A stretch of DNA of 64,000 nucleotides from Breviolum minutum Mf 1.05b.01 (taxonomy: Eukaryota > Sar > Dinophyceae > Suessiales > Symbiodiniaceae): the NCBI GenBank assembly GCA_000507305.1, contig DF239784.1, forward strand, positions 1-64,000, given 5' to 3'. Positions 21,752 through 34,244 of this stretch are shown piece by piece (positions within the stretch are counted from its first letter, which is position 1; each line of letters opens with the position of its first letter). The translations under genes and the position numbers were made by a program. The notes under the pieces are model-generated. The model did no database searches, was not told where the DNA came from, and saw only the letters and a list, made by a program, of their open reading frames with translations.

Positions 21752-23210
21752 TTCCGGGATTCTTATTTCACGGCGTTTTTGAAATAATCCCGAAAGATAA
21801 AAAAGCGTAGTTTTTGATCCCCCCAAAACACAGCAAATAACCAGGGTGAACTGGTCACTGTTCAGATTTAGGTCCAAAGGAATCCATGAAGGTGCTTGGA
21901 TTTGCTTGTAAGATGCGGATGGAACAAGTTCCAAACATATTCACCCAAATGGTGGTTTAGTTTAATGGTGATTTACCATGGTGCCAGACCTGAAATGTGG
22001 GTTGAGAAAAACCAGTCCGACGCAGCGTTGATGTAAATTAGGTCCCTTGATACAATACCCTTCCTAGGGAGGCGCACCTGAAAATAGTAGCCATGTAAAA
22101 GACAGAACCGGCCAAGGGACTATCTTCCAAGCAAGTTTGAGGGTAAAGGTCCCTTATGTCCCCTAGTGATGATTATTTTCAAAGGTTTAGGCAGGCCCCA
22201 AGAGATCATACATTTTTTTGCCTGCGGGGTGTCTGTCCGAGGTGAGGGGATACGAAATAACCCCCTACAAATGGTCAGGGAAGCTACGCAAAACTTGGGC
22301 ACGCCCTATTTTTGCTCCAACCCTAAACATACCATCTGGCAAATTAGGGGTAGGGAAAGATTCTTAAGATGTTAGAATCTTGAGGAATATTCTCGTTTTC
22401 TGAAGCCCAAACTTTCCAGCTAAATATGGAATCCCCCAAAGTTTAAAGGCTAGCCATTGAGGTGAATGCAGCGTGTTTTGCCTTATATTGTAGAGACGTG
22501 TAGTCAGGTTGAAAAATCGTTCCAAATTCCAAGGTTCTTAGAGCGCTACTGTAATCACTAAAGATCACTCCAACATACTCTACTTTTGGCTAAAATGATA
22601 TACCAGGATCCTCCAAAACGGTGGTGTTTAAACACCCTTAAAGGGGTGACACCCGGCCCAGTACCAAGCACAATCGAAAAATGAAGTTCCTTTTGGCAGC
22701 AACCTGCCAAGTCGCTATTTACCTCGTTCGTCGAACTGGTAACTATCACGTTTTTCACTCTTGAAGTGGACAGCGTTCAATCCATCTGAAGAAAAAAACA
22801 AACAACACGATTGCCCCTGTCATTTTGAGGATTCTGGGGTTCTTTAGCTCCTCATTTACTAGGAAAATACAATTACTGCATCAACTATTTGGGGAAAACA
22901 ACGCGAATCAACAGGAGATTTCCACAAGGATCCCAACCTCCCCCCCTCCGCCAGCTAAAGTCATACACTTTCTTTTTGGTGCAAAGGCACATTGCTGGGC
23001 AATCTTTTTCCTATAATTCCTAAACCTGAATTGTTCAGCCATTTTTTGCGTGGGATTCCCTTACTTTTGACTAGCATTGAAGGGAATTCCCTTGGCCGGG
23101 CGGTTTCGATTGAGTCGGGATGAAATTTGCCAAAGGCACATGAAAACCACGAATGTTGTAGAAGCTGTAGTCACAGATGTTATCAGTTCCCACCTGAGGC
23201 ACGAAAAAAC
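21752..23210. other. Repeat-rich stretch without a supported gene
   Basis: A worn GGATCC...CCAGGG element lies at 21752-21866 and a truncated CTGGGCAAATT-family copy at about 22995-23090. The remainder (21870-22990) shows no repeat that I could match and no convincing exon. Confidence 0.4.
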
Positions 23211-23369
23211 CAAACCCGTCCGGATACTTTCCATGGAGCTTTCTGTTGTTGTTTAAGGTTCCGGGATCCGGATCCTTCATTGTTTCTGAAGCCATCGCCA
23301 CATAACTGGGTAGTTTTTGATCCCCTATCAAACCTAAGCAACCAAGGGTCCTTTTTGCATTGCTCACCT
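23211..23369. mobile_element. GGATACTTTCCAT...TTGCTCACCT repeat
   Basis: Member of a family of about 105-190 bp with the shared order CGGATACTTTCCATG, GGGATCC, ACCAAGGGTCCTTTT, CATTGCTCACCTG. Other copies are at 18908, 21752, 29850, 35231, 40869, 42871, 43415 and 51441. Confidence 0.6.
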
Positions 23370-24023
23370 GAAATTTACCGCAGGCAAAACACTTTCTATA
23401 AACACAAGGGATCAAGCTGAACAACTTTCGGTCACATCCCGGAGAACGATAAAACACTTCGTTTTGTTGGGTCTATATATTTGAGGATTACAAAAATCCA
23501 TCGATGTCAGTTCAAATTCGAAAATGTTTACACATTTACTGGCCTTTCTCGTGAGCTTTTTCTCATTCAATTACGGTCAGCCCTGGAAGGAAGGAGATTC
23601 CCCTCGTTTTCGAAGGCCAAAACCTACCCTGAAATTCACCCAAAAAAGGTTGGTTGAAACAAAAAGATTGGGGTTGCCAACTATCCACCTGGAAAACATA
23701 GGAATTCGTGCAATTTTTTCTTAAGGCTACTGGAAATAGCTGGTTTTCGGGGCCCCTCGAGTTGATGGAAATTAATGAACTGCAGCGGCGACATTTTCCA
23801 GGTGATTCAAGTCGTGACCCAACGAACGATCCCTGATCGTTGGAGGTCACTGAATCAACCCTTTATTTGGGGTCAGGTAAACTCACCATCCCCAAGGTTG
23901 AGAATCCCCTGAAAAAAAATCACCACTTTTCGACCGAACGAGGAATGGTGTTTTGTGTTTTCATTCCGCTCCCATATTTCCGGCCCAAGTTCAACAACTT
24001 TAGGGATTTGGGGGATTTAAAGC

Positions 24024-24560
24024 TCAGCTAAGACTGTCACACACACACACCAACTCACAACATCCTGCGGCATCATCGTCTTTCAAAGTTGAAACATCAC
24101 ATGCTTCTCCCTTGCACCAGCACACATAGTAGTACAAAATATCCTTTGACAGCTGGTCAAAGGCCTTAGTGAAAATGTCTGCAGCTTGTTCCTTGGTATC
24201 AACATATTCAATGGTGACACCTTCGTCCGTGAAAACCTCTGACAAACAAGATAAGTTCACCTTATGTGTTCTTGAGATGTGTCTAAGTTTCGGGCTATAC
24301 CCTTTCTTCACTACCAAGATGGTAGCTTGGTTGTCTTCCATGACACGAAGTTTCACGGAGCGCTGGTAAGCCCACAACGATGACTCTTGGAATTGTCGCC
24401 CGGCGCGCACAAGCCCATGAGCGCAAATTTGAAGTCCAACGTCGACTTGACCCACGTACACAACGTTCTGGGCAAAGCGATCCGTGCTCGACCAGGGCCC
24501 AAAACGGTGTGGGTCCTCTGGCAAACCTTGCCAGCACACAGGCAGAAACCAGTCACTCAT
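24024..24560 (-). mobile_element. Decayed Ty1/copia retrotransposon: C-terminal RNase H fragment
   Basis: The minus-strand frame contains the copia RNase H C-terminal signature: VMEDNQATILVVKKGYSPKL, then RHISRTHKVNLS, TIEYVDTKEQAADIFTKAF. The order E-D-N-Q-A, K-x-x-H-I-x-x-x-H and Y-V-x-T-x-x-Q-x-A-D-x-F/L-T-K is diagnostic of copia polyproteins. The upstream half of RNase H (24560-24345) is split between frames, so the copy is frameshifted. No reverse transcriptase, integrase, gag or long terminal repeat was found nearby. A (CA)n run at about 24041-24053 flanks its 3' side. It is an isolated relic, not an active element. Confidence 0.85.
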
Positions 24561-25352
24561 CAGGCCGAAGCAGAGAGCTTAGGATGTCTTGATTATCCAT
24601 TGTTATGATCACCACTGTTACTGTATTCTCATGCCTATCATTATTGTAAATGACGGGTGATCGATCAGAAAACGGCTGACTTACAGAGTGATAACAGCAC
24701 ATTTTTGACCATGGAAGTGTTTTCTTGTCGTTTTTTTTGCAAGTTTTATCACCAAACAAAATCAACATCACCGATGTTGGGGGGCCAACTTTTTCACAGG
24801 ATCATGACCAACCAGGATGCAACCCTGAAAAAAATAAGGGCTTCCCCTACTCAACTACGTCTTTTTGAGGTCATTCACCCATCTATATGATTGGCCAATG
24901 GTTGGTTGGTGCTTGAAGTTAGTACTTTACTAGGCAAATCCCAAATTCCATCATCATTCCTCTGGAACAATCGCACAATGTTCCACTAAAATCAAACATC
25001 TTCCATCATCTTACACTAAGATGTGCTTGGAAACCCACGGGTAGATCCAAATTGATGCCTTTTAAAAGAAGGGATTTGATGAAAGTACCCCTAGCTTCTG
25101 AATCGCTCACTCTCTTCCGTGATCGCACCATCTAGTCCCTCTCGGTCATCGCACTAACATGTTGTGATCCACATCGTAGAAAGCATGGCCGTGGTCGGTC
25201 TTTCGAAACCTCAGTCAGACGACCATTTCGGCCAAAACCTCGGGGTGAAATCTACAACTGGTACGCTTTGTTAACATCTACGAATGGTAAAAATGGTTGG
25301 CTATCAGCTGGATGACGAACCAAAAATCATTATAACATGAAAAATGGGTAGA
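24561..25352. other. Intergenic DNA, nothing recognised
   Basis: Short frames only. No repeat family boundary or domain was seen. Confidence 0.4.
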
Positions 25353-25458
25353 TACTGTTAATGGAAGAAATCCTGCACCACCCAACATGCATTAAACCTT
25401 GTAAATAATGGGATATTTATCCATATCAACTGGTGCAGGATTTCTTCCACCAACAGTA
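25353..25458. mobile_element. TACTGTTGATGG-family element, variant ends
   Basis: 106 bp: TACTGTTAATGGAAGAAATCC ... GGATTTCTTCCACCAACAGTA. About 20 bp of inverted ends with one or two mismatches. Confidence 0.75.
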
Positions 25459-26365
25459 TCACCATTTTCCTGCATTTAGAACTAGTTCTTCAGGTTGAAA
25501 CGACAAAAACTGCCGTCATCAAAATGCAAAGATCTGGGGTGAACAGAAAAACTTTACCAACGTAAAAATTGACTTCTTCAATGACCACCACCACACCGGC
25601 ACGTTTTCTTTGGGGAGGCAGATGTGTGTTCATCTAATCTAACCGTGTCAAGGCGTGGTTGATGGATGATGACTTTGAAGCGTCAAACTTGGATCGGAGA
25701 AAGGTCATTTTTGATGTCAACAACTGCGTGAACAGTTGATTGCGACTCTGGTTTCGTTAAAAAAAACGGTTTAAGACATCCTCATACTCATAGGATTCAT
25801 GGTACATTTCTCTACATTTCCTTAATGTTTGGCACATTCAGCACAATTTACAATACATGGATCTTATGAGATATCAACACACCCAAAAGTATTGGCATAG
25901 CGACGTCATAACTTGAAGGTAAGATGAACTTGAAACCGCAACATCTCTCATAGAGCTCCCAATATTCAAGCGATGCAATGCTTCCAGACAACCCCTTTGA
26001 AACATATGCTCTTGAACCACGTATTTGCCAAGTGATATTCCCCCGAAAAACTCACATAGACCCTGAGATTTTCAATGGTTGGAAGATGAAACACATTTTT
26101 TTTGCAATGGTCCCTTTTTTTTGGGGGAACATTGTTTTTTTTTTTTTTNTTTTTTTTTTTCGGGGGACATGTGTGCCTTTAATGATTTTGTTGAAGAACG
26201 GAGAAAACCACCAACCAGCAAGGCTCACAGGGGTCACTGCTTAAAAGCTGAGAAACATCGTTTGTCAACTTACCCTCCACCAAACTAACATTGCCTATAG
26301 CCATGTAAAGGCCCCTTCCTTTCTCCTTGTAAATACCATCAAAATGCTGGATCTTCCAGTGACTA

Positions 26366-26456
26366 AGACATAGCAATGGAAAACCCACCATTTTTTAATA
26401 GGAGATACATCTTCAAATGGTGGATTTTTCAGGGCTTTGTTAGTTTACCGGAATGT
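26366..26456. mobile_element. MITE-like element, ACATAGCAATGG family
   Basis: ACATAGCAATGGAAAACCC ... GGGCTTTGTTAGTTTACCGGA, with the shared core GGAGATACATCTTCAAATGG. Confidence 0.6.
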
Positions 26457-29400
26457 AGAGCAGGTCCTTTTTATTTCTCAGATTTTGTTTGCAACGCTTG
26501 GAAAATTTGTAGCAAACACATCACCAAAGAACCTTCAACAAATACAAACATAGCGGGTAGGAGATGGATAGTAATTCGGGTGAACTATTTGCCTAAGAAG
26601 TGCTTTTTTGCAACGTATGCATGCACAATATATACATAAGTTAAGTCTCCTTTCAAGGCCAAATTGTTTGGAGGAAAAATTGTAAAACCCACTGGTGCCA
26701 CAGGGGCAACAACAGCAACACACCAGCCACCCATTGAGATTCGGACTCTTTGGTCATGACATGATAGCAACTGGGCCATACGTGGTCCTGACGCTCCGGG
26801 TCTTTTCTTCGATTTTTTGTCGATTTGAAACTTGGGAAGATCCAATTTCTCAGCAGCAGCCTCACTTAGGGAAACTGGAGGTTGGGTGGAATAAGATGCA
26901 AAACTCATCCAACATTGGAGTTTATATATATATATAAATATATATATTTATATATATATATGAGTTACGGACAAAATTTGATACATGGCGAAGGGACATC
27001 CTTAAGTAGGGTCGGTTTTGCAGTGGTGGCACCTTGTACAAACCTTCCTGATGGTATCGTTTAGGGTATCGTTTTAGGGTGGGCCCCTATCGGTTTTGCA
27101 GCACAGGCAGCCCCACGACCCTCTCAATACTACTTTGTTCATACCTAATTTTGCCCGATACTCAAATACATATCTATCTAATAATCATACATCAAATATG
27201 TCCTATTACTATTACATACAACTAAATAATGATATATGGGATATTATCCGATACGCTAAAACCTGACTTGTGCGTGATATGATTGATGTTTTTCGTTTAA
27301 AAAAACCCACAAAAAATCGATGCTCTTGGGATCCAGATCCTTGAATTCTTGCACCCAAGACACGTCATTAAAATTGGGGCAGGTAGATTCTCCTGGATGT
27401 GTTGAAGGTGTATTTTCCAAGGGATTATACCATGGGAAATCACCATGAAACCTTCATTTGGGATCAGATGTTCCAAGCATCGGTAAGCAAATCCGAGAGA
27501 AACGTTCTTCAAATTGGGGAGGTAGATTCTTCATAAATCAACAGGGCGATGGCCTGATCTTTTCAAAAATCAAAAGGAATCAATGGAGTTGTTGTGTTTT
27601 TTGATTCCCGGTTTTGGACGCATTTCGGGCGGGGCGAAGTGTAGCACATAGGGTCAATCATTTTTTTCTTTGTGGGGCGATGCCTAAACGAAACGCTGTA
27701 ACAGTGGGAAAATCGTCATCACTCTTTTTGTAGGGGCCCGAAATAAATCTTTTATGATCCACTGTTCCAGAGTTTGGGCAGGACCCAATATACCACTTGA
27801 AAATACCAACGGATATTGGGATGATGCCCAACCAGAAACCACCAGAAGGCGATATCATTTAAGGGACCCATTTTTATCCTTCGCCAGTGTTACACGTTTT
27901 TGTTTTCTTCGCATCCTAAGGTCTGCAATCAAGCCTTTGATTTCGATGTTCTATGATCGTATATGCCTTTCTTGAAGCAGAATAAAAATTACCTGCATCG
28001 GCCCCAACTAGCATGTGTGATTTCAAAGAACATCTACAGCACACCAAAACTGCACCTTCATAGAAGAACAAAAAATTATGAACGACCTTTGTGTCTTGGC
28101 TTGACTTGCGAAAACCCTCCACGATTTTGGATGTATGGTTTGTTCACATGGATGTGAGTCTCATATCAGTTCAAGTAAAAAATTACCGAAAAATCCACAA
28201 ATCCATTGGAAACCCATTCCAAGCGCCTCGTGCGAGGGGCCATTGAAGTGTAAAATGCCCGGAGTTGTGTTGGTCAAAAGATTCCGTGGTGGTCGCCTGG
28301 GAACACGAATGCGCAATGAAACTGTTGTTGTTGTGGTGGTGGTGGGTGCGTGTAAACAACATTGTGACACCTTCAAGTAATGTGATAAATGTCCTATCAA
28401 CTGGTGCATGTTTTCAAAGAAGGGACATTTTAATTCCCAAACACCAAAAATTGACAACTTTTAGTGACTTACAGTGAAAAACCTATGATCTAAACCCAAC
28501 AAGGGTAAATTGCTGCGATGAGGGATTAGCTATTCTGATGTGCGAATATTAGTAAGGAGAGTGCACACCCCTAAAAATTAATATAGAACCTAAAAATGAA
28601 GGCTTGGAAGATGAGTTTCCTTTTCAACTGGGTGATTTTTAGGTTCCATTTAGTTTTCCAGGGTGTAATTATCTGAGTACCTAAATCATCAGTGATTTAC
28701 CAAAATCATCAGTGATTTGGTGTCGATTTGTCGATTCTTTTAGTTGCGGTGCTGTTTCAGCTCCCGTTTGACATCTCCCCATTGTTCGGGGGTGAAAATA
28801 AAAAAAATGAAACCACCACCCAGACTTTCGTTGGGAAAATGGTGCTCCTTTTGGGATGTTACCCTTGGTAATTCAAATTGGGATGATGGTACCCTCAATA
28901 ATCAACCCTTGGTAAATCAACCACCACCCAGTCAATTTAACATTCTTTCAAACCACTGGCCAGCGGCTCGGCCGCTTCCACCCCACAAATCTTGAGATGA
29001 TCCGGAGTCCCCAAACCCGTGGCCAAAGACACCCGCACCACGGAACCTGAAGTTGGCACAGCTTGGGGTGCCGTGGAAAAACAAATTTTTGGATCAGTGG
29101 TTAAGATCCCGTGCAGTTTCGGAAAAATTGGGCAATTTATTATAAATCCTTAATCTGAATGTTTCGGCCATTTTGGGTAGGATTCCCTTACTGCTAAACC
29201 ATCATTTGGGGTGACCTCGGCTGAAGTCGCTATAAATTACCTAGGAACATGTTGAAAAAATCACGCGGATGCATTTTTTTTCGCCCAATCCCACCAAGCG
29301 CCTTAATTTTTTTCGTCAAAGCGACGCTCCAATCCTACTGCCAAGTTGGTCATCTACTAACATGTTCCTTCCAAGAATGTTTTACTATATCGAAAAATAA

Positions 29401-29849
29401 ACAAACTACGACCTTGCTGGGTAAACAACGACCTTGCATTTCCCCCGAAAAAACTCGGGATTCCCTTACTAAACTCGTTGGTGGTTGAGACACCCTACAA
29501 AAATATGCTCGCCAAAATGGTTTCATCTTCCCGCAGTTCCAGGGTGCAACAAGAAAAGTAGCTCACCTACGAGGTGGGACCCAACCAGTTATACATCGAG
29601 TTTTAACCCCCCATACGTAGGGCTATAACCCTATAGTTACCCATGTATAAGATGTATCAGGCCATTTATAAGGGCCCCATGCCTCCATTTACAAACGATC
29701 GGCTCAGGGCCCACCACCTAGCCTTCACCCGGACAAAGCTTCCAGTCGAGCAGCCATGTGTGATCACAGGGTTCACGTTCAAGTTCTCCAGGATGGTATT
29801 GCAGCATGTTCAAGAAGACCTGTGGCCACGAAAAAAACCCTTACTACTT
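26457..29849. other. Repeat-rich interval, no supported gene
   Basis: It contains a TA microsatellite (about 26921-26965), a GTTGTTGTTGTGGTGG run (28322-28345), half of a CTAG-family element (28785-28825, GGGGTGAAAATAAA ... GAAACCACCACCCAG) and a CTGGGCAAATT-family copy (about 29128-29240). Frames in 29643-29873 and 28744-28995 lack domains. Most of 26970-28140 has no feature that I can name. Confidence 0.4.
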
Positions 29850-29968
29850 TCCATTATACTGGTTGGTTTTTAGGGATCCTTATAATGGTCTATTATAATC
29901 CCCATATAGCTGGGCAGTATAATCCCCTATATAACCCAACCAACCAGGGTTCTTTTCATTGCTCACCT
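29850..29968. mobile_element. GGATCCTTATAATGG repeat, well-preserved copy
   Basis: Contains TTAGGGATCCTTATAATGG, CTATTATAATCCCC, ATCCCCTATATAACCC and CATTGCTCACCTG in the family order, making it a good reference copy. Confidence 0.65.
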
Positions 29969-30195
29969 GTGTTTGGGATGGCCATGGATTCCCGCCTAGT
30001 TTCAGGGGAAAGCGATGTTTGTTCATTTCAGGGAAATGAATAACTAAGAGGCTGGCAATACCGTGGCCAAAATCCTGGTAAACACCATCCCGAGGTACCA
30101 GTTTTACCGCCTCTTCAAGAGGATCTTGATAAATCTAAACAATTGACCAACGTGTTACATGTTTGGAAGCGTCTCTCAAATCGCTGGATATTTTT

Positions 30196-30293
30196 CTAGT
30201 TGGTGGTTTCAACCCATTTGAAAAATATGAATCAAATTGGATCATTTCCCCAGGTGGGGATGAAAAACAAAAATATTTGAAACCACCACCGAG
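30196..30293. mobile_element. CTAG-family element
   Basis: CTAGTTGGTGGTTTCAACCC ... TTTGAAACCACCACCGAG, 98 bp. The right end has lost the CTAG and no target duplication is clear. Confidence 0.75.
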
Positions 30294-32506
30294 TCCTCTT
30301 TAAATACTATACCTACACCCCCAAAATGGTAGTGACAATTGTTGATTTACTATAGTAGAATCCGTAAAATAATCACCAACGACCTTTCTCTTGTTCCCAT
30401 TTTATCAGGTGGATTGATCCACTCTTGTCTGAATGTGCCAAGAGCGACGACCATGGCCAAAGATGAGATGAAGAAATGAGGTCAAATTCCAGCCAGACTT
30501 CTGAAACTCTCCAGTTGATAAGCAAACTGAGAGAGAAACTTTCGGTCAACTTAGAGTCACACTCTCTGTCGTAAAAAATGGCCCTGATTCACTGGACGCG
30601 GTCTCTGATGCAGGATTGGGATGACAGTTCGATATGCGATGGGTTTTTCCCCACTTATTTGAACAAATATGCTCATCAAACTGGATCAAATATCAACACA
30701 CACACACACACAACAAACCCCTTTGAACACCACCATCTTCCCAACAAAACATTTACTCACTCAGCCAAAGGCATTTGAATGGATAAACTTGCAAAGTGAA
30801 ACAACTTTAGAACACCCAGAAAAAACTTGAAGATTAACCATTGTCCAAATGAAATTATAAGACATCATCCCTCCTTTCTCGTTTCAAATCTGGCCGATTT
30901 GGGTATTCATGTTAAATTTCAATAGTGCACACCCCACAAGACACCATCATACACACTTAAAAGGGCCATCCCAAAAGAAAACACCGTATCTTCCAACTGC
31001 TAGTTTTCAGGGTCGAGCTCTTTGTTTTTTTTTTGGGAGTCTATTGGCTGCAGACATCATCTCTAATTTCACCACGTTTTGCTCAACGTCGCAAATCACC
31101 AACAAACTAAGCGGACATCAGTCGTCGTTTTCATGGATTGTGGGCACCTCGGCATGTTGATCAATCTGGATGTTCAACTCGATGGAATGTCGGAGGATGA
31201 CCAACCACATGGCACCTCAAAAGCATCCCAGACTTTTGCGGGAAAGTTCCGAAAGCCTGACGTTGGAGATAAACACCACCCCAAAAAAGTCACCAAAACC
31301 CGACAAAAACTAAAGATATGCTGAGATTGGAAACCGAGGGATTTTGTATCTCCTTAGCTGACTCCACACTATTAGAAGGGATTTCATCGATACTCCGTTC
31401 CCACCAAATCGCTCCCTTCTGTTCGGACCACCGATCGCGGGTACTACCATCCCTCAAACGAACAGTGAGTTTGCCCCTTGAGAAATATGCCGGGAGCTCC
31501 CAACAAGAAAAGGTTCGTTGGAATCTCCCAAGCATCCATCCATGGAAATCACGAGCAAATATGCTGGTTTTCTTTATGGAGTGTAATTATAAGACTTGCA
31601 CCACGGAAACCTCACAAGTCTTTTTTAGTCAAATCGCCAAAGACATGGGGGAAAAAAATCCCATTGGCTTCCGGCTCCAAAAACTTGCCAAAACCAATCC
31701 AGATAGGCAATCTGTTGGAACAACAAGGTTTTAGTTGCCCCAAAAACAAAAACACCTGCAATCACATTGGTGCAGGGCAAGTGTCTTGCAGTTTTTTTTT
31801 TTAAACCTCTTCATGGTTCAACTTCCAAATCCTTACAGGATGATATGTTGTGTTCCGCAACCAGTTACAGTTCTCAATAGAATTGAGTTTCAAAGGGGGC
31901 AACACCTTCCTCCCATAATCATAGAAGTCAAAAATAGGTGTATCTCCAATAGTAGTTTCAAATATAGCCATTTTCCCCTCCCATGATTACGGGAGAACGT
32001 TAGAGTATCTTACGTAGGGATCTTTCTTACAAAGATGTGCGTTTCTCGAAACCCTGGGGTAGCTCTCTCCAAATTGCTTCTCTGTTATGAAGGTGTTTTT
32101 CTTTCATATGAAACCCTGAGCTCCAGAGCGCTCCTTTCCAAGCACCGCCTAGATGAACCTTCATTATCTAAAGCCCCGCACCCCCCAGCTCCCAGGAAAA
32201 TAAGGCCGCCGTTAGTGGTCCGCCTAATAAATGGACATCCATTTGAAAAAATATTCCCTTAATAAAGCCAGCGTTTTTTCCTGGGAGGGAGTAGCACCTA
32301 TCATGATTTTATTCCAAATTGACTGTCTATGGTAAGATTACCTTCCCTGAAACTAATACAGTACTTCGCACCTGAACGTTGAATGGTTGGTTGATTCCTC
32401 TGGATTCGGGTAGCTGGCTTTTTGGGGGGAAAATGCACCCCTATAGATTCCCATGATGGAACCTGTGGAGCCCAGTGGTCCAAATCATGGACCCAAGTTT
32501 TTTTGA
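30294..32506. other. Interval with no supported gene
   Basis: A (CA)n run lies near 30700. A 138-codon + strand frame at 31318-31734 and an overlapping 108-codon frame at 31478-31804 have no recognisable motif and no splice context. A fragment of the CTGAAACTAATA...CACCTGAA family is at about 32345-32400. Confidence 0.4.
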
Positions 32507-32551
32507 TACTGTTGATGGTTCAGAAATCCGGCGTTCACCAGTTGATGTTGG

Positions 32552-33073
32552 TATATATATCTGGGCAAATTATTATATTTCACGGGTCGTTAGGTCGAAT
32601 TTCGTTATTTCAAATTTGAAATAAGGTTAGGTCGCAGAAATCACGAAATTCGAAGTGAGGTCGTATTGTCATGTTTTTTCAAACAACTGAAAATCCAACA
32701 GTTTACCTTCCAAATGAGCTGTTTGGAGCGCCAAAGTAGCTAAATTTAGCGGTTTTGAAAAAACAGGCCGGAAACCCTTGAATTTTATCAGAATCGCAGA
32801 ATTTGAGCTGTTTGGGGAGCCAAAATGGCTAAATTTAGCGGTTTTGAAAAAACAGGCCTGAAACCATTGAATTTTATCAGAATCGCAGAATTTGAGCTGT
32901 TTGGGGAGCCAAAATGGCTAAATTTAACAGCTTTGAGTCCTCCCCGGACAAATCTAAGATTTTTGAAGAACTGGCAGAACCTGGTCCCACGCTGTACCCA
33001 CTTATTTCAGAAGTTTAGGTCGTAATTTCACAGTGAGGTCGTGTGAGGTCGTTATAATTTGACCAGATATATC
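32552..33073. mobile_element. Nested CTGGGCAAATT-family element containing a tandem array
   Basis: Ends TATATATCTGGGCAAATTAT and TAATTTGACCAGATATATC are inverted. Between them are GTTAGGTCG-rich stretches and the 89-bp tandem repeat. Ordinary family members, such as 50005-50123, are only about 120 bp. Confidence 0.7.
32715..32940. repeat. 89-bp tandem repeat, about 2.5 units, with spliced-leader-like core
   Basis: The motif GAGCTGTTTGG starts at about 32716, 32805 and 32894, a spacing of 89 bp. The second and third units each contain, on the minus strand, TAGCCATTTTGGCTC (32831-32817 and 32920-32906). Confidence 0.8.
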
Positions 33074-33140
33074 TCATTATTTACAAGGTTTTAGCACCAT
33101 CCCTGGTGGTTGGCCTTGGGATTTCTGAACCATCAACGAT

Positions 33141-34129
33141 TTTTCACCAATCAAAAAAAAACACCCAAATGACCTTGGTCATTCACATCTCCCTCCAAGA
33201 CGATCTTGTTGTTCCTGGTTGCGCAAGCAGGAGCTTCGCAGTGTTCATTGTTTTGGGGTTCACTGGGCTTCACTGAGGATGAGAATGCGGAATAAACCAC
33301 CAACAAATGATTAAATGACTAAACCGAACCGCCACTGCTACTGGGAAGGAAGTAGATCCAGCAAACGCTGTCTGTTTGAAATGGTCCATCCAAAAACACA
33401 TTTTTTGTTCCTTGTTGGACTTCCAGAGTGTATACATACCCTAGAGTCAAATACTATCAAAATTCATAGCCCCCCAATTTGGCTTCCCTACTTAAAACAT
33501 AGTCGGCTTCCTGAAAACTCATTTTTTTTGAATGATCGACTTGCACGGAACCAAGATATTTTGTTGACAAACATCGCCCCAAATAAAATAATGTCTTGGA
33601 AATCAACATTTCCCATCCCAAGGCACTTTTGAAGATGATTTTCCTTTTCCCCAGGTTGGATATACTAGTTCCCTGGAGGGCAACTTCACCATCCATGCAT
33701 GGTTCCAACCTTCAAACGGCTGTTTCTTTGGTTCCAACGTTCGCCTTGAAAAAATGTCCGCCAACGTTTTTCTCACTGAAAAGTCGCTCCTCTTCAAGAC
33801 TTCAATGAATCGCTTGGCTGGTCCCATGGACAACCCGATGTTCGGAAACCTCGGTGGTTTTTAAAAATTTTCGAAAGCTGTTGCAACCCAGAACTTACAG
33901 GAGATCTATACCTACATTTGGTTGAATTTTCAAGATGCATGTAGGTAATATAGCAATTTTTATGGATCTTTGTGGGGAAGATTTGGATGGATGAATCGGG
34001 GCAAGGCCTTCCAACCAACTCACCAAACCGGAAGTTGCGAGGCCGAAGTAAGTGGAGTGTTTTTGTTCTCTGCCAAGTGCTATGTTTGTTAACCAAAGGG
34101 GTGTACATCACAATCTCTGAATTCATTGG
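33141..34129. other. Interval without a supported gene
   Basis: Apart from the worn element at 33591-33680, no feature is recognised. A 252-codon minus-strand frame (34552-33794) runs through the TACTGTTGATGG element at 34130-34244 and is treated as chance. Confidence 0.4.
33591..33680. mobile_element. AACTAACATATCCC-family element, worn
   Basis: The internal TTTTGAAGATGATTTTCCTTT and right-end TTCCCTGGAGGGC match the family. The left end is degenerate. Confidence 0.45.
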
Positions 34130-34244
34130 TACTGTTGATGGAAGAAATCCGGCTAACCACCTGAAATTTCCAAAAACCCACAAATGATAGGATAAACTAT
34201 CTATGAGCTGGTGAACGTCCCGGATTTCTGAACCATCAACAGTA
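34130..34244. mobile_element. TACTGTTGATGG element, reference copy
   Basis: 115 bp with inverted ends TACTGTTGATGGAAGAAATC ... GGATTTCTGAACCATCAACAGTA. The outermost TA on both sides fits a TA target duplication, as made by Tc1/mariner-type transposases; this is an inference from the ends only. Confidence 0.8.

Larger units (their letters stand above)
32507..33140. mobile_element. TACTGTTGATGG element split by a nested repeat
   Basis: The left end (TACTGTTGATGGTTCAGAAA at 32507) and the right end (TTTCTGAACCATCAAC near 33137) are separated by a CTGGGCAAATT-family insertion at about 32552-33073. The outer element was in place first. Confidence 0.75.

Noticed and set aside
31318-31804. Overlapping 138- and 108-codon + strand frames
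   Set aside because: Two frames of equal quality overlap without motifs or splice signals, so neither can be supported.
32817-32920. Functional spliced-leader RNA gene
   Set aside because: Only the 15-base core matches; the leader ends and the splice donor that should follow are absent.
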